64,000 nt of DNA from Paenibacillus faecalis. Its GTDB lineage: Bacteria > Bacillota > Bacilli > Paenibacillales > Paenibacillaceae. The translations under genes were made by a program, and so were the position numbers. This document shows positions 42,614 to 51,692 of the stretch, in pieces. The notes beneath the pieces are model-generated. The model was not told where the DNA came from. It saw only the letters and a list, made by a program, of their open reading frames with translations, and searched no databases. The DNA lies in contig NZ_LT985747.1 of assembly GCF_900289175.1 (NCBI RefSeq), positions 786,006 through 850,005 of the forward strand, read 5' to 3'. The first letter of the stretch is position 1, and each line of letters starts with the position of its first letter.

Positions 42614-44944
42614 ATGAAGCATCTTTGGATAAAGCAGTTTTCGGAAAAAGGTGTTTTCTATTGGAAAAGCATGGTTCTTGCTGTGCTGCTTACATCTTTG
42701 CCAATAACCGTAATCAGCGCGGCCTATTGGTATTTCGGAAATCAACATTTGGTTCAACAGTTTCAATTAAAAAATGAGGAAGCCGTCCTCGATGCCGCTA
42801 AGCAAATTGACAATCAGTTTGGGCAGCTTATTCAATATGCAGTGCAAATGGTCGTAAAACCGCATTTCAAGCCAACTTTATCCGATATGGACTTCGCCGA
42901 TCGCTTTGAAGAAACCAATGAGCTTCTGGATGTGCTGTCGCTCGTTCAAAACGCTGACCCGCTGATCGATCAAGTATATTTGTACGTGGATAAACAAGCT
43001 AAAGTACTGCAACCATCACTCGGCGCACGTGCGTTAGAGAGCGAAACAGAATTGAAACAGTGGCAGGAACTGATGGATTTCGAGAGCGGTATCTTCTGGA
43101 CTCACCAGTTGGTTCGTCCGTTCCGGCAAGGCGGCTCCACCCATGCGATCGTGATGAAGCTTCCTTTCAATGGACCGAAGCCATATGGAGCGATCGTCAT
43201 TTATTTAAATCCATCCAAACTGCATCTCTTCTCCGATACGGATAAAGCGGCGACCCTGCTCGATAATGAAGGGCATGTTATCGGCCAATCTGAACGTGCT
43301 GCACAATCGCCCGAGGCGCTTGATGAAATTCGCAGCAGCTTGACTGAAACCGAAGTGGATAACGGAGGGCCTAGAGGCTGGGAACTGCCTTTAAACGGAG
43401 ATACACTGCTCGTTAATGCTGTCACATTCGAGAAGCTCGGCAGCAGCTGGACGTTCGTCTCCGGCACATCGCGATCCGTTATTACAGCTCCAACCCAGGC
43501 ATATACACATATTATTCTGATATGTTTCATCGTCGTACTCATAGCCGCACTTGTACTGAGCTGGTACGCAACAAGGCGGATTTATAACCCGATTCGGCGG
43601 GTTATGGATATGCTTGCCGGCTGGCGAAAACCCGAAATCGTTATACGTAACGAGCTTGATTATATCGAGAGTGAATGGAAGCAGTACCAATTCGCAAATG
43701 AATCGCTGCAAAGCCGATTGAATCAGTCGCTTCCTACACTGCGTGAAGCGTTTATCAACCGTTTCGTTACCGGTCAGTCCACACACTTGACGGAAACGGA
43801 ATTGACATCGAAACTTCATAGCTTCGATGTAGACATCGAAGGTAAGCAATTCGCAGCCGTCGTCTTTCGCCAGCATCCGCTTAATGAAGAGCGAGCTCCC
43901 TTGTCTGACAAGGATGATGACTTATTAATGTATGCGGCTATGAATGCTGTCGAGGAATTATCCGAAAGGGATGCGGACTATGTGCATACGCTTGTCTTTG
44001 ACGATTGCTCCTTTGGCGTTGTGCTTATCCTTTCACCACTACCATCGAAAGATGAGGGGCAAAAGGCGCTTCATCAACTGTGTGAACAGTATGAACGTGC
44101 ACTGCGCGATGTACTGCGCTTAGAGACGACCATCGTCATGAACGGCCCGATTGATAGGTGGACAGACATCCCTCATGCCCTGGAACAGGCACGAAGGGCT
44201 CTGCGCTATCGCGCCTTCAATGCCGGGAGCCAACTGCTTGAAGCGGAGCAAGTATTGTCCCAACCGAAGCTGATCGACCGGGGCCAGTTCCCGATTGAGC
44301 TGGAACAAGACCTGATCCATGCGCTCAATATGGGACTGGAAGAAGAAGCGATGCAAGGACTTGAACGCTTTGTTGCCGCAATGCAAGCCGGAGGAGCAGC
44401 CGAATGGCTCGTGCATCAGGGGCTGATGCGGCTGATGGCCAACATCCATCGCGCCATGCTTCAGGCCGGTCAGAACCCTTATGCTGTATATGACGGCGCC
44501 CGGCTGTATGAAGAACTGAACGAGCTACGTGATACAAAGGCATGTCTTGACTGGTTCCAGAGAAAGATAATTCGGCCTTATATCGATTCACTTGGCAAAA
44601 GTTATAACACAACAATGAAGCAGCTTGTAGAAAACGTTCTTGCTCACATCGAAAACAACTTCATGTGCGATCTTTCACTCGAAACAGTCGCTGCTGATGC
44701 AGGAGTCAGCATATCGCAACTTAGCCGGGCGTTTAAACAAATGGTCGGATCGAGCTATGTTGATTACGTCAAAACTTTAAAAATAAACCGTGCGAAGGAA
44801 ATGCTTGTCCAAACCGATATGATGATGAGCGAAATTGCTGAAGCGATCGGATATCAGCCTTCATATTTCAATCGAACGTTCAAGAAGCTCGAAGGCATGA
44901 CGCCGGGACAGTACCGACAGCTGCATGAACAGACAGAAAAATGA
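42614..44944 (+). CDS. membrane-bound AraC-family regulator
   Basis: 776 residues from ATG 42614, with GGGAGG upstream (the frame opens at 42587). Membrane helices at about residues 15-35 and 290-312 flank an extracytoplasmic sensor domain. The cytoplasmic part ends in two AraC helix-turn-helix motifs (LSLETVAADAGVSISQLSRA and MSEIAEAIGYQPSYFNRTF, then EGMTPGQYR). This type senses extracellular sugar or the loaded binding protein and activates the neighbouring transporter. Its divergence from the lpl-like operon supports that target. Confidence 0.88.
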   Translation: MKHLWIKQFSEKGVFYWKSMVLAVLLTSLPITVISAAYWYFGNQHLVQQFQLKNEEAVLDAAKQIDNQFGQLIQYAVQMVVKPHFKPTLSDMDFADRFEETNELLDVLSLVQNADPLIDQVYLYVDKQAKVLQPSLGARALESETELKQWQELMDFESGIFWTHQLVRPFRQGGSTHAIVMKLPFNGPKPYGAIVIYLNPSKLHLFSDTDKAATLLDNEGHVIGQSERAAQSPEALDEIRSSLTETEVDNGGPRGWELPLNGDTLLVNAVTFEKLGSSWTFVSGTSRSVITAPTQAYTHIILICFIVVLIAALVLSWYATRRIYNPIRRVMDMLAGWRKPEIVIRNELDYIESEWKQYQFANESLQSRLNQSLPTLREAFINRFVTGQSTHLTETELTSKLHSFDVDIEGKQFAAVVFRQHPLNEERAPLSDKDDDLLMYAAMNAVEELSERDADYVHTLVFDDCSFGVVLILSPLPSKDEGQKALHQLCEQYERALRDVLRLETTIVMNGPIDRWTDIPHALEQARRALRYRAFNAGSQLLEAEQVLSQPKLIDRGQFPIELEQDLIHALNMGLEEEAMQGLERFVAAMQAGGAAEWLVHQGLMRLMANIHRAMLQAGQNPYAVYDGARLYEELNELRDTKACLDWFQRKIIRPYIDSLGKSYNTTMKQLVENVLAHIENNFMCDLSLETVAADAGVSISQLSRAFKQMVGSSYVDYVKTLKINRAKEMLVQTDMMMSEIAEAIGYQPSYFNRTFKKLEGMTPGQYRQLHEQTEK

Positions 44945-45072
44945 AACACAGAGAATATCCAATTAAAAGTGAAGATGAATCATGATGGATTAACTGTTAA
45001 ATTGTTGTATAAGAAACGCGTGGTATCCCTAAAACATCTATAATTAACTGACTAATTTACGGCCTTAAATCA

Positions 45073-45101
45073 TTTACAACACCGGTTTTGTTCATTATAA
45101 T
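45073..45101 (+). promoter_or_regulatory. sigma-A promoter upstream of yitT-type gene
   Basis: TTTACA, 17 nt, TATAAT. Confidence 0.7.
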
Positions 45102-45142
45102 GAAATTATTAAAAGAGCTGCGCAATCTATGTTGTTTGCATT

Positions 45143-45186
45143 AAGCGATTAAAGGATGATTCTTTTCCTTTGATCGCTTTTTTTGT
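45143..45186 (+). terminator. intrinsic terminator in the yitT-type leader
   Basis: AAGCGATTAAAGGA and TCCTTTGATCGCTT-type arms (one bulge), then TTTTTTTG. It lies about 40 nt after the predicted transcription start at about 45108 and 30 nt before the gene start, so it may act as an attenuator or end a short RNA. Confidence 0.7.
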
Positions 45187-45216
45187 GGACTTATAGGAAT
45201 GTATGGAGGGAATTGT

Positions 45217-46053
45217 ATGAAAAGAAGAGTGTTTGACATGGTTATGCTGCTGGTTGGAGGATTTTTGTTTGCACTGTCCGTAAATCTATTTATCATCCCC
45301 AACGACTTCGGTGAAGGCGGAGTAACCGGTATTTCAATCATTCTATACTACTTGTTTAGTTGGTCACCAGCACTTGTCAACATCGTTGCCAACGGCATTT
45401 TGCTAGTTATTGGTTATAGATTGCTTGACAGTAAAACAACGTACTATACGATCATCGCTGTTGCTTTTAACGCACTGTTCCTGCATTTAACACAGGACTG
45501 GTCTATTTCTTCGAGCGACCCCGTGATCAATGCTATTTTTGCCGGGTTGTTTGCCGGTGTCGGAATCGGTATGATTATCCGAGTTGGAGGTACGACGGCG
45601 GGTACGGCAATTTTGGCCCGTCTTGCCAATAAATATTGGGACTGGAATATCAGCTATGCCCTGCTGTTCTTTGATCTCATCGTTGCGGGAGCGTCCATCT
45701 TTGTTATCGGCGTGGAAAAGACGATGTTTACGGTTGTTCTCCTCTACATTGGAACGAAGGCGATGGAGTTCATCATTGAAGGTTTGAATCCGAAAAAAGC
45801 AGTCACCATTATCTCAACTCAACACGAGCGCATCGCTAATCACGTTACAGAGGTGATGGACCGCGGAGTGACGGTATTACGCGGGTACGGTTATTATACG
45901 GGGCAAACCAAAGATATACTGTACATTGTGATCAGCAAGCAAGAAGTTTCTAATCTCAAAAAAATCGTTCGGGCCGAGGATAAAAATGCTTTTGTTACAA
46001 TCCACGATGTTCGCGACGTATTTGGTGAAGGGTTTATTGATATTTCAAAATAA
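45217..46053 (+). CDS. yitT: YitT-family membrane protein (DUF161/DUF2179)
   Basis: 278 residues. The start is ATG 45217 after GGAGGGA; the frame opens at 45199. Five membrane helices with the repeated GG.TGI/GGTTAGTAIL glycine motifs of the YitT_membrane domain, then a cytoplasmic DUF2179 domain (about 215-275) with RGVTVLRGYGYYTGQTKDIL. Function unknown, presumably transport. The gene is preceded by a promoter and a leader terminator and followed by its own terminator. Confidence 0.88.
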   Translation: MKRRVFDMVMLLVGGFLFALSVNLFIIPNDFGEGGVTGISIILYYLFSWSPALVNIVANGILLVIGYRLLDSKTTYYTIIAVAFNALFLHLTQDWSISSSDPVINAIFAGLFAGVGIGMIIRVGGTTAGTAILARLANKYWDWNISYALLFFDLIVAGASIFVIGVEKTMFTVVLLYIGTKAMEFIIEGLNPKKAVTIISTQHERIANHVTEVMDRGVTVLRGYGYYTGQTKDILYIVISKQEVSNLKKIVRAEDKNAFVTIHDVRDVFGEGFIDISK

Positions 46054-46073
46054 AACTGAACCAGAAAATGTCA

Positions 46074-46116
46074 AAACGGCTAGATTGTCTTAAAAAAGGC
46101 GATCTAGCCGTTTTTG
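46074..46116. terminator. terminator of yitT-type gene
   Basis: AAACGGCTAGAT and ATCTAGCCGTTT around a 16-nt loop, then TTG. Confidence 0.85.
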
Positions 46117-46322
46117 TTACATTCTTTTGGCATAATGATTAAACAGGAAAATCCCTAAAACAATTTGAAAAATAATAACAGCACATAAGACAAGAACTAC
46201 CGTAGAACTTACACCCGCTAAACTAAATGTGCCAGTTAAAGCAAGAAGTATATAAATCCGCCAACATAGACGAAGATCAATCCTGCGAGTGTTAAAAGCA
46301 CCCACTTATTTATCGTTTTCAT
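46117..46322 (-). pseudogene. small membrane protein gene with frameshift
   Basis: ATG 46322 overlaps the 3' end of the XRE gene and reads MKTINKWVLLTLAGLIFVYV. It meets a stop right after GGFIYFLL. One missing T in the TTT run at about 46254-46257 would restore GGFYILLALTGTFSL and the hydrophobic remainder to FLFNHYAKRM. So this is a three-helix membrane protein, usually paired with such XRE regulators, with a single-base deletion or a sequencing error. Confidence 0.6.
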
Positions 46323-46524
46323 CTTCCTGCTCCTCCTCGTAAATGAAAATATCTTCGATACTCATTCCAAAAAAACGGGCGATCTTGAATGCAAGAATGA
46401 TCGATGGGTTATAGCGACCGTTTTCAAGTGAACCAATCGTTTGCCTGGACACTTTCAACCTGTCTGCAAGTTCCTCCTGTTTCATCCCTTGTTTTCTTCT
46501 GATTTCTTCAAGCCTGTTTTTCAA
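46306..46524 (-). CDS. XRE-family regulator (YgzD-like)
   Basis: 72 residues from ATG 46524. Nearly the entire protein is an HTH_3 domain: LEEIRRKQGMKQEELADRL, SRQTIGSLENGRYNPS, then FGMSIEDIFIYEEE. The acidic tail is typical. It overlaps the small membrane protein gene downstream. Confidence 0.88.
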   Translation of the reverse strand: MKNRLEEIRRKQGMKQEELADRLKVSRQTIGSLENGRYNPSIILAFKIARFFGMSIEDIFIYEEEQEDENDK

Positions 46525-46639
46525 TCATCGTACCTCCTGAACAACCATGGAAAGTTGACTTCCCATTACAATATATGTAATATACATTTATTTAAAGGAA
46601 GCTTTCCATAATATCGCCATGAACATAGGAGGTTTGATT

Positions 46640-47050
46640 ATGACAGAAAATATAAACATAGTTTATGAAGCACCGGAACCTAAGGAATATGTTAACCTCA
46701 GAATAGCTACGGGACTAAGCCCCAAAAATATATCTACCGCAGCCATTGCGATGAAAAACAGTATTTTTTCGGTTTCTCTGAGAGATTCCAATGCACTCGT
46801 CGGAATGGGGAGAATTATTGGGGATGGCGGATGCTTTTATCAAATTGTAGACATTGCAGTACATCCTGATTATCAAGGAAAAGGCTTTGGTTCTTTGATT
46901 ATGTCTGAAATTATGAATTACCTGAATGAACACGCACCACAAGATTGTTACGTTAGTCTCATTGCCGATGTTCCGGCAGACAAACTGTATAAGAAGTTTG
47001 GCTTCGAATATACGCAGCCCCGTTCGGTTGGCATGTTTAAAAAATACTAA
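46640..47050 (+). CDS. GNAT-family N-acetyltransferase
   Basis: 136 residues. The start is ATG 46640 after AGGAGG; the frame opens at 46619. It has the GNAT fold with acetyl-CoA loop DIAVHPDYQGKGFGSLIM (Q/R-x-x-G-x-G/A) and the C-terminal YKKFGFEYT. The substrate is not defined. It lies 45 bp before azlC in the same direction. Confidence 0.88.
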   Translation: MTENINIVYEAPEPKEYVNLRIATGLSPKNISTAAIAMKNSIFSVSLRDSNALVGMGRIIGDGGCFYQIVDIAVHPDYQGKGFGSLIMSEIMNYLNEHAPQDCYVSLIADVPADKLYKKFGFEYTQPRSVGMFKKY

Positions 47051-47094
47051 ATACCAGCTTGCGTTCCATCTGAAATACAAGATGAGGTGAATTT

Positions 47095-47838
47095 ATGACG
47101 ACTCCGTCAATAGAGCATCAGCTTGCAAAGCCTTCCCATTTCCAGCTTGGGTTAAAAGCCGGAATACCGGTAGCCATCGGTTACATGCCCATCGCCATGA
47201 CTTTTGGTCTGCTGGCCAAAACATCTGATATACCGATAAGTGTCGCCATCATGATGTCTCTGCTTGTTTATGCTGGCGCCAGTCAGTTCATCGGGATCAA
47301 TCTTATGGCTGCAGGTGTAGCAAACTGGGAGATTATCATTACGACCTTTATTTTGAATCTTCGTCATTTTTTCATGACAGCTTCACTGTCTCAACGAATA
47401 CCGGCGCGTGTATCAAAAAAATGGTCTGCCCTGCTATCCTTCGGCGTCACCGATGAAACATTCAGCGTTGCATCAACTCAAGGATCAAGAGAGTTGCACC
47501 CAAGCTTTGTCCTCGGTTTGAATGCAATCGCTTTTGCAGCCTGGAATATCGGGTCCTGGATCGGGATATTTCTGTCTAGCGGGCTGCCGGAGTCCGTCCA
47601 GAGCAGTATGGGAATCGCGCTGTATGCCATGTTTATCGGTCTGATCATCCCTTCACTAAAAAAATCCAGACCTGTCATATGGATTTGCCTGTTAGCGATC
47701 GGTATTCATTCTGTTTTTTACTGGATCATCCCAAAATACATCAATATGTCTGCCGGCTGGAGCATTATCATAACAACCATTTTGGCATCGGCCATCGGCG
47801 CGCTATTGTTTCCAAATGGTGGTGATACCAATGAATAA
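47095..47838 (+). CDS. azlC: AzlC-family branched-chain amino acid exporter, large subunit
   Basis: 247 residues from ATG 47095, with GAGGTGA upstream. The N-terminus GLKAGIPVAIGYMPIAMTFG and the YAGASQFIGINL block are AzlC signatures. Seven to eight membrane segments. It overlaps azlD by 8 bp. The pair exports branched-chain amino acids or analogues such as 4-azaleucine. Confidence 0.92.
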   Translation: MTTPSIEHQLAKPSHFQLGLKAGIPVAIGYMPIAMTFGLLAKTSDIPISVAIMMSLLVYAGASQFIGINLMAAGVANWEIIITTFILNLRHFFMTASLSQRIPARVSKKWSALLSFGVTDETFSVASTQGSRELHPSFVLGLNAIAFAAWNIGSWIGIFLSSGLPESVQSSMGIALYAMFIGLIIPSLKKSRPVIWICLLAIGIHSVFYWIIPKYINMSAGWSIIITTILASAIGALLFPNGGDTNE

Positions 47839-48145
47839 TTTATGGCTCCTTGTCATTGGCATGGCACTCGTTACATACATTCCACGGATGATCCCCATGG
47901 TTTTTCTGAAAGATATCAAACTGACCCCGAGATTAAAAAGATTCCTTGAATTCATTCCATATACTGTACTGGCCTGTCTGATATTCCCTGGTATTTTAAC
48001 ATCTGTTGGCAGCATGTTTTCAGCCATCATCGGCGGAGCCGCAGCAGTCCTGCTCGCTCTGAGAGGATGCAACCTGGTCCTGATTGTTCTGGGAGCCATT
48101 TTATCCGTATATGTGGCTGAACAGGTTTTAAGGATCATTGCATAA
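47831..48145 (+). CDS. azlD: AzlD-family branched-chain amino acid exporter, small subunit
   Basis: 104 residues. ATG 47831 follows GGTGGTGA; an earlier GTG at 47816 lies in front of it. Four membrane helices with the AzlD pattern (LVIGMALVTYIPRMIPMVFL, FLEFIPYTVLACLIFPGIL). Translationally coupled to azlC. Confidence 0.9.
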   Translation: MNNLWLLVIGMALVTYIPRMIPMVFLKDIKLTPRLKRFLEFIPYTVLACLIFPGILTSVGSMFSAIIGGAAAVLLALRGCNLVLIVLGAILSVYVAEQVLRIIA

Positions 48146-48159
48146 CGGAAAATCAAAGA

Positions 48160-48197
48160 AAACCCGTCTCTCTCTAATAAAGAGAAACGGGTTTTTA
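48160..48197. terminator. terminator between azlD and cutC
   Basis: AAACCCGT and ACGGGTTT, with additional TCTCT/AGAGA pairing inside, then TT. Confidence 0.8.
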
Positions 48198-48207
48198 TGT
48201 ACAGGTA

Positions 48208-48903
48208 TTAGTTGTTAATTTGATGCAGTTGATCAGCTAATGAACGCAAACTCCCTTTATCAATCAATCCAAGCCCACTGCGTCCTTGTCGAATCGAAGA
48301 ACCGAAATGAACCTCCTTCACACCCGTTTCTTCAATAAAAGAAACGACTCCTTCAGGCGTCAAGCCGTAACCGGCCAGAATCCGAGGCCCCTTCTCCCGC
48401 GAGCATTGTACCAGCTGCTGGATTTGAGGTATGGATTGTGGTGCTGGTAAAGGTCCGCCAGAGGTCAAAATCCGGGAAATCTGCGGATACCCTCGGAGCA
48501 CTTCATAAGCCGCCAATTGATCCGATGCTTCATCAAAAGCCCGATGAAAAGTAATATCCAGAGAGCCCGCTTCAGCCAGCAGCTGTTTCAGCATCGGCTC
48601 ATCGATTGTACCTGTTGAAGTCAAAGGACCCAGAACCAGTCCCGCTGCCCCAGTGGTTTTAATTCGAGATATGTCCGCCAGCATCGTCTCCAAATCCTCA
48701 TCATCCATTATAAATGAGCGGCTATGAGGTCGAAGCATCACATTAACCGGAATATTCACTCTATCGGTTACTCTCTCAATCAAACCTATACTTGGGGTCA
48801 ATCCCCCTTCTGTTACAGCCGTAATCAGTTCAATCCGATCAGCACCACACTCTTCTGCAGTCAGAGCATCCTGAAGCGTTGTTGCAATCACTTCCAATAT
48901 CAT
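48208..48903 (-). CDS. cutC: CutC-family protein
   Basis: 231 residues from ATG 48903, with AAGGAG 8 nt upstream. TIM-barrel CutC: N-terminal EVIATTLQDALTAEECGADRIEL, the VMLRPHSRSF block, LDITFHRAFDEASD and ILTSGG. Historically linked to copper homeostasis, though the biochemical role is uncertain. Co-directional with the aminopeptidase upstream (22 bp). Confidence 0.9.
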   Translation of the reverse strand: MILEVIATTLQDALTAEECGADRIELITAVTEGGLTPSIGLIERVTDRVNIPVNVMLRPHSRSFIMDDEDLETMLADISRIKTTGAAGLVLGPLTSTGTIDEPMLKQLLAEAGSLDITFHRAFDEASDQLAAYEVLRGYPQISRILTSGGPLPAPQSIPQIQQLVQCSREKGPRILAGYGLTPEGVVSFIEETGVKEVHFGSSIRQGRSGLGLIDKGSLRSLADQLHQINN

Positions 48904-48925
48904 GATGATTTCTCCTTGTCATTCT

Positions 48926-50383
48926 TTATGTTATATTGCTACCGTGCCGCGATAAAACATAATCAGCAAGCAGACGGGCACCGTAACCAGTAGCACCTGC
49001 CGCGCTATAACCAACATCCCTTTTATACTGCACAGTTCCGGCCATGTCGATATGAGCCCACTTCATAGATTTAGTAACAAACCGGCGGATAAAGAGCGCC
49101 GCCGTAATCGCTCCGGCCAAAGATGAAGAGCCGATATTACAAAGATCCGCATAGTCGCTATGCAGCTCCGACTCATACTCTTCCATAAGCGGCATCGGCC
49201 ACAATCTTTCTCCATTTCGTTCACCGATCGAAACGAGAGATTCCGTCATAGCCGCATCACCCCAAATGCCCGCAATGCCTAATCCTAAAGCTTGACCTAT
49301 ATTGCCCGTAAGCGTTGCCATATCAATCGCTTCCTCTGCTCCAAGCCCTGCTGCATGAAGAAGAGCATCAGCCAGTACCAACCGCCCTTCGGCATCTGTA
49401 TTGGCAACCTGAACCGTTAACCCATTCGGAAATGAAACGACCGAAGAGGGAAGCATCGCATAAGCGTCCGGCACATTCTCAGCAACAGCCACCAATGCTA
49501 CGACATTAACCTTTGCTCGCAGTGAAACAAGGATATCCATTGCGCCGACAACAGCCGCCGCCCCTCCCAAATCCATTCGTGCATCACTGAGATTTTTGCC
49601 GCTCTTTATATTCATACCGCCCATATCAAAGGTAATTCCTTTGCCGACAAGACTTATCAGCGGAAGTGAGTTATCTCCTTCATATCGAAGCTCGATCAAA
49701 GCAGGCGGATAGACGCTTCCTGCTCCTACTCTAAGAAGACCATTCATTTGGCGTTCTACCAATTCCTCGTTTTTATACACTTTGGTTTTTACTGGCGTAT
49801 CTTTAAAACGTTCTTTTACCCATTCAACCATTCGTCCTGGATGCAAATAATCAGGTGTTTCATTCACAAGATCCTTTGCAAACATCGTGCCTGCCGCCCG
49901 GATCTTAGCTGTATTTATAATATCCAGTAATACTGTTTCTGTCAGTTCAGGCCATTCTTCCGGATGAATCACCAGTTCTATCTTCACTGACTTCAAAGAT
50001 GAAGTACGGTATTTATGAAAACTGTACAAGCCTAGCAGCCATCCCTCCAGCCAGGAATGAAGCCACTCAGAAGGTGTCACCGAATCGGAGGAACAATATC
50101 CTTGTTCAGCTTTCCTTGCAAGATAGGCCTTTGCCAGTCCTTCCTTCTGAATTTGACGTGCAGACAATCCCCCTGCCCGGCGAACTGTATCCAATTTCAT
50201 CTCGCTGCGTTTTCCTAGACTGACTGCGAGGATGTTGCATTCTTCATCGCTACGGCTGCGAAACCAAATCGCATGACCGGGCTTCTGATCAGCATCGCGA
50301 ATCGGATACATAAAATGTTCATCCTTATATATAGGGTATACTTGAACATCCGATCTCCGGTCTGCGCTCAAAGTTATATCCAT
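48926..50383 (-). CDS. M17-family leucyl aminopeptidase
   Basis: 485 residues. The start is taken at ATG 50383 (MDITLSADRR), with GGGAAG upstream; the frame opens at 50401. The C-terminal catalytic domain has the metal and catalytic residues: VGKGITFDMGGMNIKSG, the lysine/Asp block SDARMDLGGAAAV, and the signature NTDAEGRLVLADAL. A two-zinc exopeptidase of cytosolic peptide turnover. It is 43 bp after the asparaginase gene and probably in one operon with it and cutC. Confidence 0.9.
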   Translation of the reverse strand: MDITLSADRRSDVQVYPIYKDEHFMYPIRDADQKPGHAIWFRSRSDEECNILAVSLGKRSEMKLDTVRRAGGLSARQIQKEGLAKAYLARKAEQGYCSSDSVTPSEWLHSWLEGWLLGLYSFHKYRTSSLKSVKIELVIHPEEWPELTETVLLDIINTAKIRAAGTMFAKDLVNETPDYLHPGRMVEWVKERFKDTPVKTKVYKNEELVERQMNGLLRVGAGSVYPPALIELRYEGDNSLPLISLVGKGITFDMGGMNIKSGKNLSDARMDLGGAAAVVGAMDILVSLRAKVNVVALVAVAENVPDAYAMLPSSVVSFPNGLTVQVANTDAEGRLVLADALLHAAGLGAEEAIDMATLTGNIGQALGLGIAGIWGDAAMTESLVSIGERNGERLWPMPLMEEYESELHSDYADLCNIGSSSLAGAITAALFIRRFVTKSMKWAHIDMAGTVQYKRDVGYSAAGATGYGARLLADYVLSRHGSNIT

Positions 50384-50426
50384 ATTGTCACTTCCCGTCA
50401 TCGTTATTGGCCAAAAGTCAAGCCTG

Positions 50427-51443
50427 TCATTTGTCTGAAGCTTTCAACGAGAATACGGATTGTCGTTCACCTACTACCAATCCGTTATCATTCAAAATTT
50501 GATTCGGTATCAATTCATTCAGGCGATCAATCGTAAGCTGATTACTGTAACCGATATATTCAAGAATCGATGCGATAATGCATGGCCATACCTGTTCCGA
50601 ACCATCAGACACTTTCAGCGATATGCCAATCCGCTCTTTACGAAGGCCGATTCCATATACCCCTTTTGCACCTCCTTTTGCAATCAAGTTCGGATCTTTT
50701 AATAACGTGGAGCAAACAAACCTGGTATCTGCAACCATGTTCGGATAATCATTCATCCGCGCAGAGATCCGCTCGACCGCAACGCGTGTTTCTTCATCGG
50801 GGATCAGATCAGGACAAGCCAGCTTTACATATGCAGATGCAATTGACTTAAGCGGTACTGCAAAAATCGGTAAACCGCAACCATCGATACCCAAACCAAT
50901 CTGCTCTTGGGGGGTGTCCGTAAAAAAAGCAAGCGTTTGCAAAATTTCCTGCTGCACAGGGTGCTCCAGGCGATAATACGTCTTCGGGTCCCATCCCATA
51001 TGTTTGCTAAGAGCGATCAATCCGATATGCTTTCCTGCACAATTATGAAATATTCGGCGCTTCTCTTCGTTCCTGCGGAGCCGTTGTGCCCTTGCTTCCT
51101 CATTCAGCGGATATGCCGGATTACAGTAGAGCTCTTCCTCATGAATGCTTGTTTTGCGCAACATCGATTCCAAAGCATCGATATGAAAAGCTTCTCCCCG
51201 GTGTGAAGCAGCAAACAGTGCAACTTCTTCATGGGTTAATCCATGCTTTTCATCTATACGGCGCTTCATAGACGGTATAGCTTGAAACGGTTTGGCGGCT
51301 GAGCGAAAAAATGTGACATGCTCCGGGTCACCCGCGCTGTATAGCACTTTTCCTGCCTCATCAACGACACTGACTGCCCCATAATGCACATTTTCCAGCA
51401 ATCCGCCGCGGTATTCCTCTACCAAAGACGTAAACCCTGCCAT
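50427..51443 (-). CDS. asparaginase (thermolabile/asparaginase II family)
   Basis: 338 residues from ATG 51443, with AAGGTGGT upstream. Matches the single-domain asparaginase_II family seen in Rhizobium and Bacillales: VEEYRGGLLENVHYGAVSVV, the FFRSAAKPFQAIP block, HNCAGKHIG and GIDGCGLPIFAVPL. It should hydrolyse asparagine to aspartate. First gene of the asparaginase-aminopeptidase-cutC unit. Confidence 0.88.
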   Translation of the reverse strand: MAGFTSLVEEYRGGLLENVHYGAVSVVDEAGKVLYSAGDPEHVTFFRSAAKPFQAIPSMKRRIDEKHGLTHEEVALFAASHRGEAFHIDALESMLRKTSIHEEELYCNPAYPLNEEARAQRLRRNEEKRRIFHNCAGKHIGLIALSKHMGWDPKTYYRLEHPVQQEILQTLAFFTDTPQEQIGLGIDGCGLPIFAVPLKSIASAYVKLACPDLIPDEETRVAVERISARMNDYPNMVADTRFVCSTLLKDPNLIAKGGAKGVYGIGLRKERIGISLKVSDGSEQVWPCIIASILEYIGYSNQLTIDRLNELIPNQILNDNGLVVGERQSVFSLKASDK

Positions 51444-51630
51444 ATTCAGACCACCTTTCCTTAATGAGCGTTTCTAATCTGATACCTCAGACTCATCCCC
51501 GTCTTCCTTGCAACCGATGCCCGTGATATCGGGGACCGTTCTACTCACGATAATGATAGTCCGGCTTTGAACCATCGTCAACCAATAAACACATACTATG
51601 TTTTTTCCTTGAATGTTTCAAAAATAGAAA

Positions 51631-51669
51631 GATGGCGATACGGGGAATAATCACCCCTGTACCGCCATC
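51631..51669 (-). terminator. terminator of fabV
   Basis: GATGGCG.TAC.GGGG and CCCC.GTA.CGCCATC, followed on the minus strand by TTTCTATTTTT. Confidence 0.8.
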
Positions 51670-51692
51670 CTCAGTTTTGTTTTATCGTTAAT

